A DNA stretch of 64,000 bases from Streptomyces chrestomyceticus JCM 4735 (GCF_003865135.1 NZ_BHZC01000001.1:5580001-5644000); one strand, 5' to 3'; positions 36,717-44,870 are shown, numbered from the stretch's first letter. Program-made: numbers and translations. The notes: generated from the letters alone by a model not told the origin.

Positions 36717-38174
36717 ATGACCGCAACGGGGGCAATCGAAGCAACGGGTGCGAGGGACGCGCCCGCCGGACCGTGGTGGTGGCCGCGGCGGCGGAGCGCC
36801 GTGCTGGACGTGTCGCTGGCCGCCGTCTCGACGGTGGAGACCGCGTTCGAAGGGCTGGACTTCGCCCACGACACGGGGCTGCCGACGTGGGCCGGGCTGC
36901 TGCTCGGGCTGGTCGTGGGTCCGGTGTTGCTGCTGCGGCGCCGCTGGCCGGTGGCGGTGGTGCTGGTGTCGGTGGCGGTGACGCCGGCGCAGATGGGCGC
37001 GCTGCTGGGCGTGATCGGCCTGTATTCGCTGGCGGTCTCGGACGCGCCGCGGCGGGTGATCGGGCTGCTGGCGGGGATGGCGGTGGTGGGGACGCTGGTG
37101 TCCAGTTTCTTCACCATCCGGCAGGACGTGGGGGGCGAGCCGGATTTCAACCCGCCGACGTGGTTCGTGCTGGTGATGGCGGCGGCGGTGGCGCTGGTGG
37201 TGACGGCTCCGCCGGTGCTGTGGGGGTTGTACGTCGGTGCGCGGCGCCGGCTGGTGGAGAGTCTGCGGGAGCGGGCGGACGGTCTGGAGCGGGAGTTGTC
37301 GCTGCTGGCGGACCGGGCCGAGGAGCGGGCGGAGTGGGCGCGTAACGAGGAGCGGACCCGGATCGCGCGGGAGATGCACGACGTGGTGGCGCACCGGGTG
37401 AGTCTGATGGTGGTGCATGCGGCGGCGTTGCAGGCGGTGGCGTTGAAGGATCCGGAGAAGGCGTCGCGGAACGCGGAGCTGGTGGGGGACATGGGGCGGC
37501 AGGCGTTGACGGAGTTGCGGGAGATGCTGGGGGTGCTGCGGACGGGGGAGGGGGCGTCGGGCCGGTCGTCGGCGCCGGTGTCGGACGAGCCGGAGCGGCT
37601 GGTGGCGGTGGCCTCGAAGGCGAAGGCGGCGGGGTCCGGGGCCGGTGGTCCGGGGGTGCGGTCCGAGGTGTCCGTGCAGGTGGCGGAGGCCGGGGCGGGG
37701 TCCGGTGGTGGTGCGGTGCGCGGTGGTGGTGCGGTGCGCGGTGGCGCGGCGGTGGTGACGGCGGAGCCGGAGGGCGAGGGGCCTTCGCTGGCGGAGCTGG
37801 GCGATCTGGTGGGGCAGTCGCGGGCTGCCGGGATGGTGGTGGAGCTGTCGGTGGACGGTGCGGCGGGGGAGGCCGGTTATCCGTCGGGGGTGGAGCAGAC
37901 GGTGTACCGGGTGGTGCAGGAGGCGCTGACGAATGTGCACAAGCACGCTCCGGGCGCGGAGGTCCGGGTGCGGCTGGCGCATCGTGAGGGTGAGGTGGCG
38001 GTGCAGGTGGAGAACGGTCCGTCGGAGCGGGGTGCGGCGGATGTGGGGCTGCCGAGCGGGGGGAACGGCCTGGTCGGTATGCGGGAGCGGGTGAGCGGGC
38101 TGGGTGGCGTGTTCGTGTCGGGGCCGACGGAGGCGGGCGGTTTCCGGGTGTCGGCGGTGCTGCCGGGGCAGTGA
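36717..38174 (+). CDS. Two-component sensor histidine kinase, NarL/DesK type, orphan
   Basis: The 485-residue protein has an N-terminal membrane domain with four or five helices (about residues 55-185). A coiled-coil linker and a HisKA_3 dimerisation domain follow, with phospho-acceptor His in REMHDVVAHRVSLM. A GHKL ATPase domain (VYRVVQEALTNVHKHAPGAEV, GNGLVGMRERV) ends the protein. An inserted Gly/Ala/Val-rich loop near residues 320-350 contains a perfect 18-bp DNA repeat. No response-regulator gene is adjacent. The two LuxR-type regulators in this window lie 18 kb or more away; pairing with either is speculative. Confidence 0.92.
   Translation: MTATGAIEATGARDAPAGPWWWPRRRSAVLDVSLAAVSTVETAFEGLDFAHDTGLPTWAGLLLGLVVGPVLLLRRRWPVAVVLVSVAVTPAQMGALLGVIGLYSLAVSDAPRRVIGLLAGMAVVGTLVSSFFTIRQDVGGEPDFNPPTWFVLVMAAAVALVVTAPPVLWGLYVGARRRLVESLRERADGLERELSLLADRAEERAEWARNEERTRIAREMHDVVAHRVSLMVVHAAALQAVALKDPEKASRNAELVGDMGRQALTELREMLGVLRTGEGASGRSSAPVSDEPERLVAVASKAKAAGSGAGGPGVRSEVSVQVAEAGAGSGGGAVRGGGAVRGGAAVVTAEPEGEGPSLAELGDLVGQSRAAGMVVELSVDGAAGEAGYPSGVEQTVYRVVQEALTNVHKHAPGAEVRVRLAHREGEVAVQVENGPSERGAADVGLPSGGNGLVGMRERVSGLGGVFVSGPTEAGGFRVSAVLPGQ
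37704..37739 (+). repeat. 18-bp tandem repeat inside the histidine kinase gene
   Basis: Two perfect copies of an 18-bp unit (GGTGGTGGTGCGGTGCGC) encode GGGAVR twice, followed by a partial third copy. The repeat lies in the linker between the HisKA_3 and ATPase domains, so copy-number change would alter linker length without breaking the frame. Confidence 0.75.
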
Positions 38175-38201
38175 GGGGCGGTAGGGGCGGCCAGCGGCGG
38201 T

Positions 38202-38233
38202 GGCCGCGCCCTTCGGGCCCGAAGGGCGCGGCC
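38202..38233. terminator. Bidirectional terminator, histidine kinase / SUKH-3 gene
   Basis: A perfect 32-bp palindrome forms a 14-bp stem (38202-38215 with 38220-38233) and a four-base loop. It is placed between two convergent stop codons. Confidence 0.8.
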
Positions 38234-38253
38234 GTTCCGGGGCGCGCCCCTGT

Positions 38254-38832
38254 TCAGTTCTCCCGTGCCGTGGCCTGGCTGAGCCGGGTGGGGCGGATGC
38301 CGAGGACGAGGGTGTTGAGGGCCTGGTCGATGTGCGGGCCGAGGTACCAGTCGCCGGTGTGGTCGAGGCTGTAGACGCGGCCTTCGGTGTCGATGGCGAG
38401 GACGGCCTGTCCGCCGGCTTCCTGGCCGAGGGGGGCGACGTCGGTCTCCAGGGCGCGGCCGAGGTCGCCGAGGGTGCGGGCGAGGTGGAGGCCGTGCAGG
38501 GGGCCGAGGGTGAAGGGGGTGGGGGCGAGGTGGCGGCCGGGGCCGGTGGGGGTGATGTCGAGGCCGCCGAATTCGGCCCAGGCCTCGACGGCGGCGGGGA
38601 AGACGGTGTGGCGGTGCCCGGCGGGGGAGGTGTGGGCGCGCAGGGCGTCGGCCCAGTGTTCGGCCTGCTGGATGTCCCAGCGTCCGGTGCGCCAGCCGGC
38701 GTCCTGGAGGGCGGCGTCGACGGCGACCGGGAAGCGGGTGGCCGAGGTCCGGTCGTAGGAGTCGTAGACCGGGGCGACGGGCGCGGCGGAGGCCGGGGTG
38801 GTGGAGTCCGCGGACGGTGCGGTGGGGGGCAT
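38254..38832 (-). CDS. SUKH-3 family immunity-type protein
   Basis: The 192-residue protein starts at ATG 38832 with AGGGAG upstream. After a low-complexity Ala/Thr/Ser head it matches the SUKH-3 pattern: RFPVAVDAALQDAGWRTGR, WADALRAHTSPAGHRHTVFP, FGGLDI, a PLGQEAGGQAVLAID block and YSLDHTGDWYLG. SUKH proteins neutralise nuclease and deaminase toxins in polymorphic-toxin systems (family knowledge). It lies 8 bp behind the YwqJ-type deaminase gene on the same strand, the expected toxin-then-immunity order. Binding to that partner is inference. Confidence 0.85.
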   Translation of the reverse strand: MPPTAPSADSTTPASAAPVAPVYDSYDRTSATRFPVAVDAALQDAGWRTGRWDIQQAEHWADALRAHTSPAGHRHTVFPAAVEAWAEFGGLDITPTGPGRHLAPTPFTLGPLHGLHLARTLGDLGRALETDVAPLGQEAGGQAVLAIDTEGRVYSLDHTGDWYLGPHIDQALNTLVLGIRPTRLSQATAREN

Positions 38833-38840
38833 GGTGCGGG

Positions 38841-39353
38841 TCAGCTCCCTGCGTGCGTACCGATGGGCATGACGCCGAAGAAGGCGAGGAGGGCGTCGCA
38901 GGAGCGACAGGGGGGAGCGTAGCTGCCGTGCAGGGGGTCGCCGTCCTCGCGGATGTGCCGGGCGGTGATCTTGGAGTGTTTCAGGGAGCGGCGGGCCTCG
39001 CCGTTGGTGAGGGGTTTGCGGGAGGCGCGTTTGCCGCGGTTGGCCTCGACGGCGGTGAGGTGCCGGCTGAGCAGGACGGCTTCGGGGCAGCGGCCGGTGA
39101 AGCGTTCGCGCTGGGCGGTGGCGAGGGTGTCGAGGAAGTCCTGGACGAGGTGGTGGAGCACGGGGGGCTGTTCGGCCTTGCTCGCGGTGCAGGTGAGGGT
39201 GCGTCCGCGTACGGAGAGGGCGGCGCCGACGGTGGGGAGGATGCCGTCGCGGCGGTGGCGGAGGGCAGGCGGACGGTCGTCGTCGGCGGTGCCGCTCCAG
39301 CCGACGCGGGGGTCTCCCGCGGTGGTGGTGTTGTGGTGTGCCGTGGTGCGCAT
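38841..39353 (-). CDS. YwqJ-type nucleic-acid/nucleotide deaminase
   Basis: The 170-residue protein carries the deaminase zinc motifs CPE (C89, E91 in TGRCPEAVLL) and PCxxC (C149, C152 in YAPPCRSCDALLAFF), with intervening HSKITARHI, as in the YwqJ family. These domains occur as toxin tips of polymorphic toxins. This one is free-standing, without signal peptide, WXG or repeat region, so it would act inside the producing cell unless exported otherwise. ATG 39353 is preceded by GGAGGG at longish spacing. The first 60 residues are His/Thr-rich and variable. The SUKH-3 gene follows directly. Confidence 0.82.
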   Translation of the reverse strand: MRTTAHHNTTTAGDPRVGWSGTADDDRPPALRHRRDGILPTVGAALSVRGRTLTCTASKAEQPPVLHHLVQDFLDTLATAQRERFTGRCPEAVLLSRHLTAVEANRGKRASRKPLTNGEARRSLKHSKITARHIREDGDPLHGSYAPPCRSCDALLAFFGVMPIGTHAGS

Positions 39354-39694
39354 GGTCAGTGCTTTTCCCTCCCCGAATCCCCGGGACGCCGGAGGTCCCC
39401 CGCAAGGGTAGGGGGAGGGTCAGCCTGCCAAATGTGGTGGGTGTTGGGGAAGTCGGGTGTGCTGTCGGTGATGTCACGGTTGTGTCCGGGTGCGGGGCCC
39501 GGCCCCGGGGTGTCCGGGTGGTGGTGCGGCCGGGGGCGGCGGGTGGTTGCGGGGTGGGGGCGTGCGGTGAAGTGGCTGTGTGGCGGAGGTGGTTGGGCCG
39601 TGGCGGTGGGAGGGCGGCGGGCGTGCGCGGGAGGGCGGGTTGCGGTACGGCATAGGCTGTGCCCAGTAGCCGGATTCAGCCAGGGAGCACCGCC
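39354..39694. other. Divergent control region between the two toxin/immunity units
   Basis: No gene is supported. The left end carries the ribosome site of the deaminase gene. A G/C-run-rich segment (39382-39419) can fold locally. TAGGCT at about 39653-39658 is a possible -10 for the rightward HNH-SUKH gene, whose AGGGAG site precedes ATG 39695. I see no clear operator. Confidence 0.45.
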
Positions 39695-40702
39695 ATGACG
39701 TCAGGTCGGCACGGGCTGGGGGCACCTCCCGGCCCTCAGGCCGCGGGCCACGCCGCGCCACCGAACACGGCCTATGCCGGGCAGGTCGTGCATTTCCCGG
39801 ATCCGGTGCGTGCGGCGCGGTATCCGCGGGGGGTGCCGGTGGACGGGTCCGGGTTCCCGGATTTCTCGTCGTACGCGCGGGCGGCGGCGGAGATCGCGGA
39901 GCCGCCGGAGGGTTTCGGCGTGGACGAGTTGCGGCTGACGGACTATGTGTCGGCGAATGTGGCGTTGCACGCGCGGGGGCACGAGTTGTGGGAGGACGTG
40001 CCGCCGGTGGCGACGCCGCACGGCTGGACGTGGCACCACGTGGCGGGTTCGCGGCGGATGGAGCTGGTGCCGGTCGAGGTGAAGGCGCTGCTGCGGCATC
40101 ACGGCGGGCTGGCGACGGCGGCGGTGGACCACGGGAAGCGGGGGACGCGGCCGTTGCAGGACACCCGGCCGGTGCATTTCGGACTGCCGCACCGTGAGTT
40201 GTCGGTGACGGAGGAGCAGGTGCGGCAGGCGGAGGAGGCGCTGGGGTACCGGCTGCCGGGTGCCTACCGTGCGTTCCTGAAGGCGGCGGGCGGGTGCGCG
40301 CCGGTGGGTGTGGGGCTGTACGCGGAGTTGGGGCTGCTGGTGGACCAGCCGTTCTTCACGGTACGGGACGAGGCCGCGATGAACGATCTGGTGTACGTCA
40401 ACAAGTGTCTGCGCGACCACTTCACCAAGGACTATCTGGGTGTGGGGTTCGTGCAGGGCGGGGTCATAGCGGTGCAGGTGCGGGGTGCGGCGCCGGGTTC
40501 GGTGTGGTTCTGCGCGTACGACGACGCGCGGGACCGGGACGGGTGGCCGGTGCGGGAGCGGGTGGAGCAGCTCCTGTTGCCGTGCGGGGCGGATTTCGAC
40601 GATTTCCTGCAGGAGCTGGCGGGGAGTCCGCCGGAACTGGAGACGGTGGCGGGTCTGATGGTGGACGGCGGCTTCGCGCGTGCCGTTCCGGTGGAGGGGT
40701 GA
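39695..40702 (+). CDS. HNH/EndoVII-type nuclease fused to a SUKH immunity domain
   Basis: The 335-residue protein starts at ATG 39695 after AGGGAG. Residues 45-145 resemble toxin nucleases of the HNH/EndoVII superfamily (LHH/WHH type): SGFPDFSSYA, then GWTWHHVAGSRRMELVP with W113-H114-H115, then LRHHGGLA with H135-H136. Residues 168-330 are an SMI1/KNR4 (SUKH) domain (LSVTEEQVRQAEEALGYRLPGAYRAFLKAAGG, ending in FDDFLQELAG). Normally toxin and SUKH immunity are separate proteins, so one chain with both is notable. There is no signal peptide. The next gene starts 6 bp later, with its ribosome site inside this gene. Confidence 0.82.
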   Translation: MTSGRHGLGAPPGPQAAGHAAPPNTAYAGQVVHFPDPVRAARYPRGVPVDGSGFPDFSSYARAAAEIAEPPEGFGVDELRLTDYVSANVALHARGHELWEDVPPVATPHGWTWHHVAGSRRMELVPVEVKALLRHHGGLATAAVDHGKRGTRPLQDTRPVHFGLPHRELSVTEEQVRQAEEALGYRLPGAYRAFLKAAGGCAPVGVGLYAELGLLVDQPFFTVRDEAAMNDLVYVNKCLRDHFTKDYLGVGFVQGGVIAVQVRGAAPGSVWFCAYDDARDRDGWPVRERVEQLLLPCGADFDDFLQELAGSPPELETVAGLMVDGGFARAVPVEG

Positions 40703-40708
40703 GGCGCG

Positions 40709-43594
40709 GTGGTGACGTTCGCGCAGGCGCAGGAGCGCGCGGAGCGCTGGGTCAACGAGGACGTGCCGGGTCCGTTCCGGCGTGCGGTGCGGGTGCGGGA
40801 GTTCGACCTGGGGTTCGTGGCCTGGGCGGAGGACCGCGCGGGCGGTCCGACGACGGAGGGCGGCCGGGCCCGGCTGGTGATCGCGCGGGACAGCGGGGAG
40901 ACGACGCTGTGGCCGGGGCTGCCGGTGGGTGAGGTGATCCGGCGGTACGAGGAGGAGTACGGCGCGGTGGCGGACGCTGTGGTGGCGGAGGCGCCGCCGC
41001 GGCGGATCGATCTGGAGGCGACGTCGTTCCTGCTGACGCCGCCGGAGTGGCTGCAGGAGGCGGCGGACCGGCGGACGTCGGGGGCGGGGCTGGTGCTGCC
41101 CGTCGACGGGCCGGCCGTACCGGCGGACGACTCTTCCGTACCGGCGGATGCCCCTTCCGTGCCGGATCGGGGTGCTTCCGTGTCCGTACCGGATCAGGCC
41201 GCTTCCGGACCGGTTCCGGGTCAGGCTGCTTCCGTACGGGACGAGCCGGCCGTCGTGACGCCGTGGGCGGGGACGGACGTCCGGGCGGACGAGGACGCCG
41301 ACGACCGTTCGGTGGGGCTGCCGGCGACGGTCTTCGCGCCGCCGCTCGCCGGGTTCGACGACGAGGACACGCCGCCGGCGGGCGCGAAGGCCGAGGCCAG
41401 GACGGAACTGATCGCGGGCGGCAGTCAGTTGCCGCGGACGATGATGGCGCCGGCGGTCGGGGACGCGGGGGCCGGCGGGCCGGTGGTGCCGCCGATGCCG
41501 TCGTCGCCTCCGTCGTCGCCGCTGCCGGGGCCGCCCGCCGGGGCCGTGCCGTACGGCGGCCCGGTGCCGCCCGCGGACGCGGCCGGACCGGACGCGGCGG
41601 GACTGTCCGAGCTGCCGCCGCCGTCCGGGCCGCCGATCGCCGATGTGCCGCCGCCCCCTGCGTACGCGGGTTCCGGCGCCGCCGAAGGGCCGGGGGCGCC
41701 GCCTCCGCCGCCCGGTGCCGGTGTGCACGCGGCCGCGACGATGCTGGCGGACGGTGCGGCGCTGCCGGGGAACGCGGGCGGTCCGCCGCCGCCTCCCGGT
41801 GTGCCGGGTGCGGACCGTACGGGTCCGGGCGCGCCGGACGGTGGTGCGGACGCGCCGGCGCCGTCCGCCGCCGCTCCGGCGGGCGGGTACATCCCGACGC
41901 AGCTCGTGTCGCAGCTCGACGCCGATCAGGTGGATCTGAGCGCGGTGGACGGTCCGGAGGCGGCCGGGCCGGAAGGGGAGCAGGGGCCGCCCGGTCCGCC
42001 GTCGGCCGGGCCCGGTGCCGGTGGTGGGGTGCACGCGGCGGCGACGATGCTGGCCGGGGGCGCCGTGCTGTCGTCCGACGCGGCCGGGCCGGGCGGTCCG
42101 GGTGCTCCGGGCGGCGCCGGTGGTCCCGCCGGTCCCGGTGTGCCGCCGCCCCCGGCGCCTCCCGGCGTGCCGAAAGCTTCCGGTGCGTCTGGTGCGTCTG
42201 GTGCGCCTGGTGCTTCCGGTACTCCCGCTGACCAGTCCGCGTCCGGCGCCGCGGGCGGCCCGCCTCCGCCTCCGTCCGCTCCGCCGTCCGCGCCGCCCTC
42301 GGCCGGTCCCGGCGGATCGGCCGGTCCCGGCGGTCCGGCCGGCCCCGGCGGCGGTGTGCACGCCGCCGCGACGATGCTGGCCGACGGCGCCGGTGGCCTG
42401 GGCGGCCCCGGTATGCCGCCGCCCGGCGTTCCGGGCCCGCCCGCCCCCGCTCCGGCCGCGCCCGGCCCCGTGGCCTCGGGCCCGGTGGCATCCGGCCCGG
42501 CCGTGCCGCCGCCCGGAATGCCGCCGTCCGCCGCGCAGCCGCTCGCCACGCCGCCCGCCTCCGGCTCGTACGGCTATCCGCAGGCGCCGCCGTCCGGGCA
42601 GCCGACCGTCGGCCCCGGCTACATGGCCGTCCTGAGCTACCGCGCCCCGGACGGTTCCGAGCAGAAGATCGTGCGGCGTTCCGCGCCGGGCACCCCGCAT
42701 CCGGAGTGGCAGCTTCTGCACGAGCTGCGCGCCATGAACGTCCCGCCGCAGCAGGTGCTGGAGCTGCACACGGAGCTGGAGTCGTGCGACGTGCCGGGCG
42801 GGTACTGCGCGCGGATGGTGCGGGAGACCTGGCCGCAGGTGCGGATCAGCCACACCGCCGCGTACGGGACGGAGCACGCCTCGCGGCAGCAGGGGGTGCG
42901 GCACCTCGTGGAGCACCAGGGTGAGCTGCACCAGGTGGCGGACGGTCCGGCGCGGCCCGCGCCGGTGCGGGCGCCGTTGCCGCACCCGTCCCAAGTGCAG
43001 GCGGCGCCGCCGGTGCCGCCGCAGGTGTTCGGGCAGGAGCTGGAGCAGGCGTTCGGTCCGCAGGGGATCTTCCGTTTCGATCAGCGGGCGGTCTCCCGGC
43101 ACGGGGTGCCGGAGGTGGTGGCGCAGACGCTGGTGTGGGCCGGGCTGCCGGTGGACTTCGGGCCGTTCTTCTGGGCGCAGGCGCAGCCGGGGCGTCCGGT
43201 GCCGACGCTGGCGGAGCTGGCGGCGGAGCGCGGGGTGCGGCCGGCTGCCGACGCGGGGTCGTACCTGGTCATGGGGAACGACTTCGGCCGTCAGCTATGT
43301 GTGCAGTACGGGACGGCGCACATCGTGGCGGTGCCGTTGGACGGTGGTGCGCAGGGGCCGGGCGGGCAGCCGGCGGTGCCGCAGTTCGTGAACAGCGGGC
43401 TGCCGGAGTTCGTGCGCTGTCTGGCGATGCTGGGCCGGATGTGGCGGCTGCGGTACGGGCTGACGCCGGAGCAGGCGGGGCGCTGGACGGTGGACTTCCA
43501 GGCGCAGCTTGTGGCGCTGGACGCGCCCGCGCTGGGGTCGCCGGAGACGTGGTGGTCGGTGCTGCTCGAACAGATGTGGGACGGGCTGCTGTAG
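40709..43594 (+). CDS. Imm35 - Pro/Gly linker - XOO_2897-like deaminase - SUKH-4 fusion protein
   Basis: The 961-residue protein (GTG 40709; GTG 40712 also possible) reads as four parts. Residues 1-95 resemble YrhB/Imm35 immunity proteins (AQERAERWVNED, EFDLGFVAWAEDR). Residues 110-635 are Pro/Gly/Ala-rich with three copies of VHAAATMLA (residues 339, 441, 550). Residues 638-760 form a deaminase-like domain (MAVLSYRAPDGSEQ, H664-P-E666, HTELESC with C693, PGGYC with C700). Residues 774-961 match SUKH-4 (FGPQGIFRFDQRAV to WWSVLLEQMWDGLL). Immunity-type domains thus flank the catalytic domain. There is no signal sequence. It is co-transcribed with the HNH-SUKH gene. Confidence 0.8.
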   Translation: MVTFAQAQERAERWVNEDVPGPFRRAVRVREFDLGFVAWAEDRAGGPTTEGGRARLVIARDSGETTLWPGLPVGEVIRRYEEEYGAVADAVVAEAPPRRIDLEATSFLLTPPEWLQEAADRRTSGAGLVLPVDGPAVPADDSSVPADAPSVPDRGASVSVPDQAASGPVPGQAASVRDEPAVVTPWAGTDVRADEDADDRSVGLPATVFAPPLAGFDDEDTPPAGAKAEARTELIAGGSQLPRTMMAPAVGDAGAGGPVVPPMPSSPPSSPLPGPPAGAVPYGGPVPPADAAGPDAAGLSELPPPSGPPIADVPPPPAYAGSGAAEGPGAPPPPPGAGVHAAATMLADGAALPGNAGGPPPPPGVPGADRTGPGAPDGGADAPAPSAAAPAGGYIPTQLVSQLDADQVDLSAVDGPEAAGPEGEQGPPGPPSAGPGAGGGVHAAATMLAGGAVLSSDAAGPGGPGAPGGAGGPAGPGVPPPPAPPGVPKASGASGASGAPGASGTPADQSASGAAGGPPPPPSAPPSAPPSAGPGGSAGPGGPAGPGGGVHAAATMLADGAGGLGGPGMPPPGVPGPPAPAPAAPGPVASGPVASGPAVPPPGMPPSAAQPLATPPASGSYGYPQAPPSGQPTVGPGYMAVLSYRAPDGSEQKIVRRSAPGTPHPEWQLLHELRAMNVPPQQVLELHTELESCDVPGGYCARMVRETWPQVRISHTAAYGTEHASRQQGVRHLVEHQGELHQVADGPARPAPVRAPLPHPSQVQAAPPVPPQVFGQELEQAFGPQGIFRFDQRAVSRHGVPEVVAQTLVWAGLPVDFGPFFWAQAQPGRPVPTLAELAAERGVRPAADAGSYLVMGNDFGRQLCVQYGTAHIVAVPLDGGAQGPGGQPAVPQFVNSGLPEFVRCLAMLGRMWRLRYGLTPEQAGRWTVDFQAQLVALDAPALGSPETWWSVLLEQMWDGLL

Positions 43595-43595
43595 G

Positions 43596-43641
43596 GCGCC
43601 GCCGGTACCTCCCGGGCCACCGGTGCCGCCTCCGGCGGCGC
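43596..43641 (+). terminator. Terminator after the deaminase fusion gene
   Basis: GCGCCGCCGG (43596-43605) and CCGGCGGCGC (43632-43641) form a perfect 10-bp stem beginning just after the stop codon, with smaller pairs inside the loop. Confidence 0.6.
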
Positions 43642-43681
43642 TAGACCTGCGGGACGGGCGGGTCACCATGATCCTTCGTAT

Positions 43682-44761
43682 ATGGATCAGCCGTCGTGGT
43701 CGCCGCAGCCTCCGTCGCCGGAGGGTACGTCGACGCTGTACCGGTCCGGGGCCGGGCGCGGGGGCCGCCGGGGCCGCCGTCCGGGCGGGCGGCGGCGCCG
43801 GCTGTCCTGGCCGAAGCGGATCGCGCTGGTGCTGCTGGTTCTGGTGGTGCTGGCGGTGGCGGGCGGGGTGGCGCTGTACGTCTGGGCGGGCGACCAGGTG
43901 CGCCGTACCGACGCCGTCGCCGGCTACTCCGGCAGGCCGTCGCCGGGCAAGGGCACGAACTGGCTGCTGGTCGGTTCGGACAGCCGCGAGAGCCTGACGC
44001 CCGAGCAGCGGGAGCGGCTGCACGTCGGCAACGACCAGGGGCTGAACACCGACACGATCATGGTGCTGCACCGCGGGGACAGCGGCCCGTACCTGGTGAG
44101 CCTGCCGCGGGACAGCTATGTGGCGGTGCCGGGGCACGGCCGGAACAAGGTGAACGTGGCGTTCGCCGAGGGCGGACCGAAGCTGCTGACGCGCACCGTG
44201 GAGCAGGCGACGGGGCTGCGGATCGAACGCTACGCCGAGGTGGATTTCCTCGGCTTCGTGAAGGTGGTGGACGCGCTCGGCGGGGTACGGATGTGCCTGG
44301 ACAAACCGCTCAAGGACGAGAAGTCGGGTGCCGACTTCCGGGCGGGCTGCCAGGAGATGGACGGAGTGCGGGCACTTGCGTACGTACGGGCGCGTTATAC
44401 CGACCCGGAAGGCGACCTGGGCCGGGTCAGGCGGCAGCGGCAGCTGATCGGCGCGCTCGGCGACAAGATGCTCGGGGCGGGGGTGCTGCTCAATCCGTTC
44501 GCGCTGGTCCCGGCGCTGGACGCGGCGCTGTCGGCGCTGACGGTGGACCGGGTGGCGGGCGTGCCGGACCTGGCGCGGCTGGGCTGGTCGATGAAGAGGA
44601 TCGCGGACGGGGCGGGTGCGGCGACCACCGTTCCGGTGGCGAACCCCGGGGTGAACCTGGGTGGTCTCGGAGATGTGGTGGAGTGGGACGAGCAGGGAGC
44701 GCGGCGGCTCTTCCAGGCGCTTCGCGAAGATGTCCCGATTCCGACTTCTGGCAGCAATTGA
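43682..44761 (+). CDS. LytR-CpsA-Psr family cell-wall ligase
   Basis: The 359-residue protein has a basic Arg/Gly-rich cytoplasmic head, a membrane anchor at about residues 46-69 (RIALVLLVLVVLAVAGGVALYVW) and an extracytoplasmic LCP domain. LCP hallmarks visible are WLLVGSDSRE, LNTDTIMVLH, LVSLPRDSYV, NKVNVAFAEGG, DALGGVRMCL, and ALAYVRARYTDPEGDLGRVRRQR with its lipid-phosphate-binding arginines. Such enzymes attach teichoic acids or other glycopolymers to peptidoglycan. ATG 43682 has only a weak ribosome site. Confidence 0.93.
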   Translation: MDQPSWSPQPPSPEGTSTLYRSGAGRGGRRGRRPGGRRRRLSWPKRIALVLLVLVVLAVAGGVALYVWAGDQVRRTDAVAGYSGRPSPGKGTNWLLVGSDSRESLTPEQRERLHVGNDQGLNTDTIMVLHRGDSGPYLVSLPRDSYVAVPGHGRNKVNVAFAEGGPKLLTRTVEQATGLRIERYAEVDFLGFVKVVDALGGVRMCLDKPLKDEKSGADFRAGCQEMDGVRALAYVRARYTDPEGDLGRVRRQRQLIGALGDKMLGAGVLLNPFALVPALDAALSALTVDRVAGVPDLARLGWSMKRIADGAGAATTVPVANPGVNLGGLGDVVEWDEQGARRLFQALREDVPIPTSGSN

Positions 44762-44870
44762 CGCATCCTTGGACGATGGAAAGGGGCGGAGTGTCGCGTA
44801 ACGGTCGCTTCGAATCGATCCAGAAAGATGTGCGCGCGAGTGTGCCGCACATCGGAGAGGGGCTTGAGGG

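Noticed and set aside
35618..36720. Integrated element at tRNA-Gln
   Set aside because: No integrase, excisionase or duplicated tRNA 3' end is present; only one odd gene abuts the tRNA on its 5' side.
39701..43102. 1133-codon Arg/His-rich frame on the minus strand
   Set aside because: Antisense to the HNH-SUKH and deaminase fusion genes, which have clear domains and ribosome sites.
38100..43600. Exported polymorphic toxin locus
   Set aside because: No signal peptide, WXG/LXG domain or RHS-type scaffold occurs in these proteins, so I describe it as an intracellular toxin/immunity-type cluster instead.
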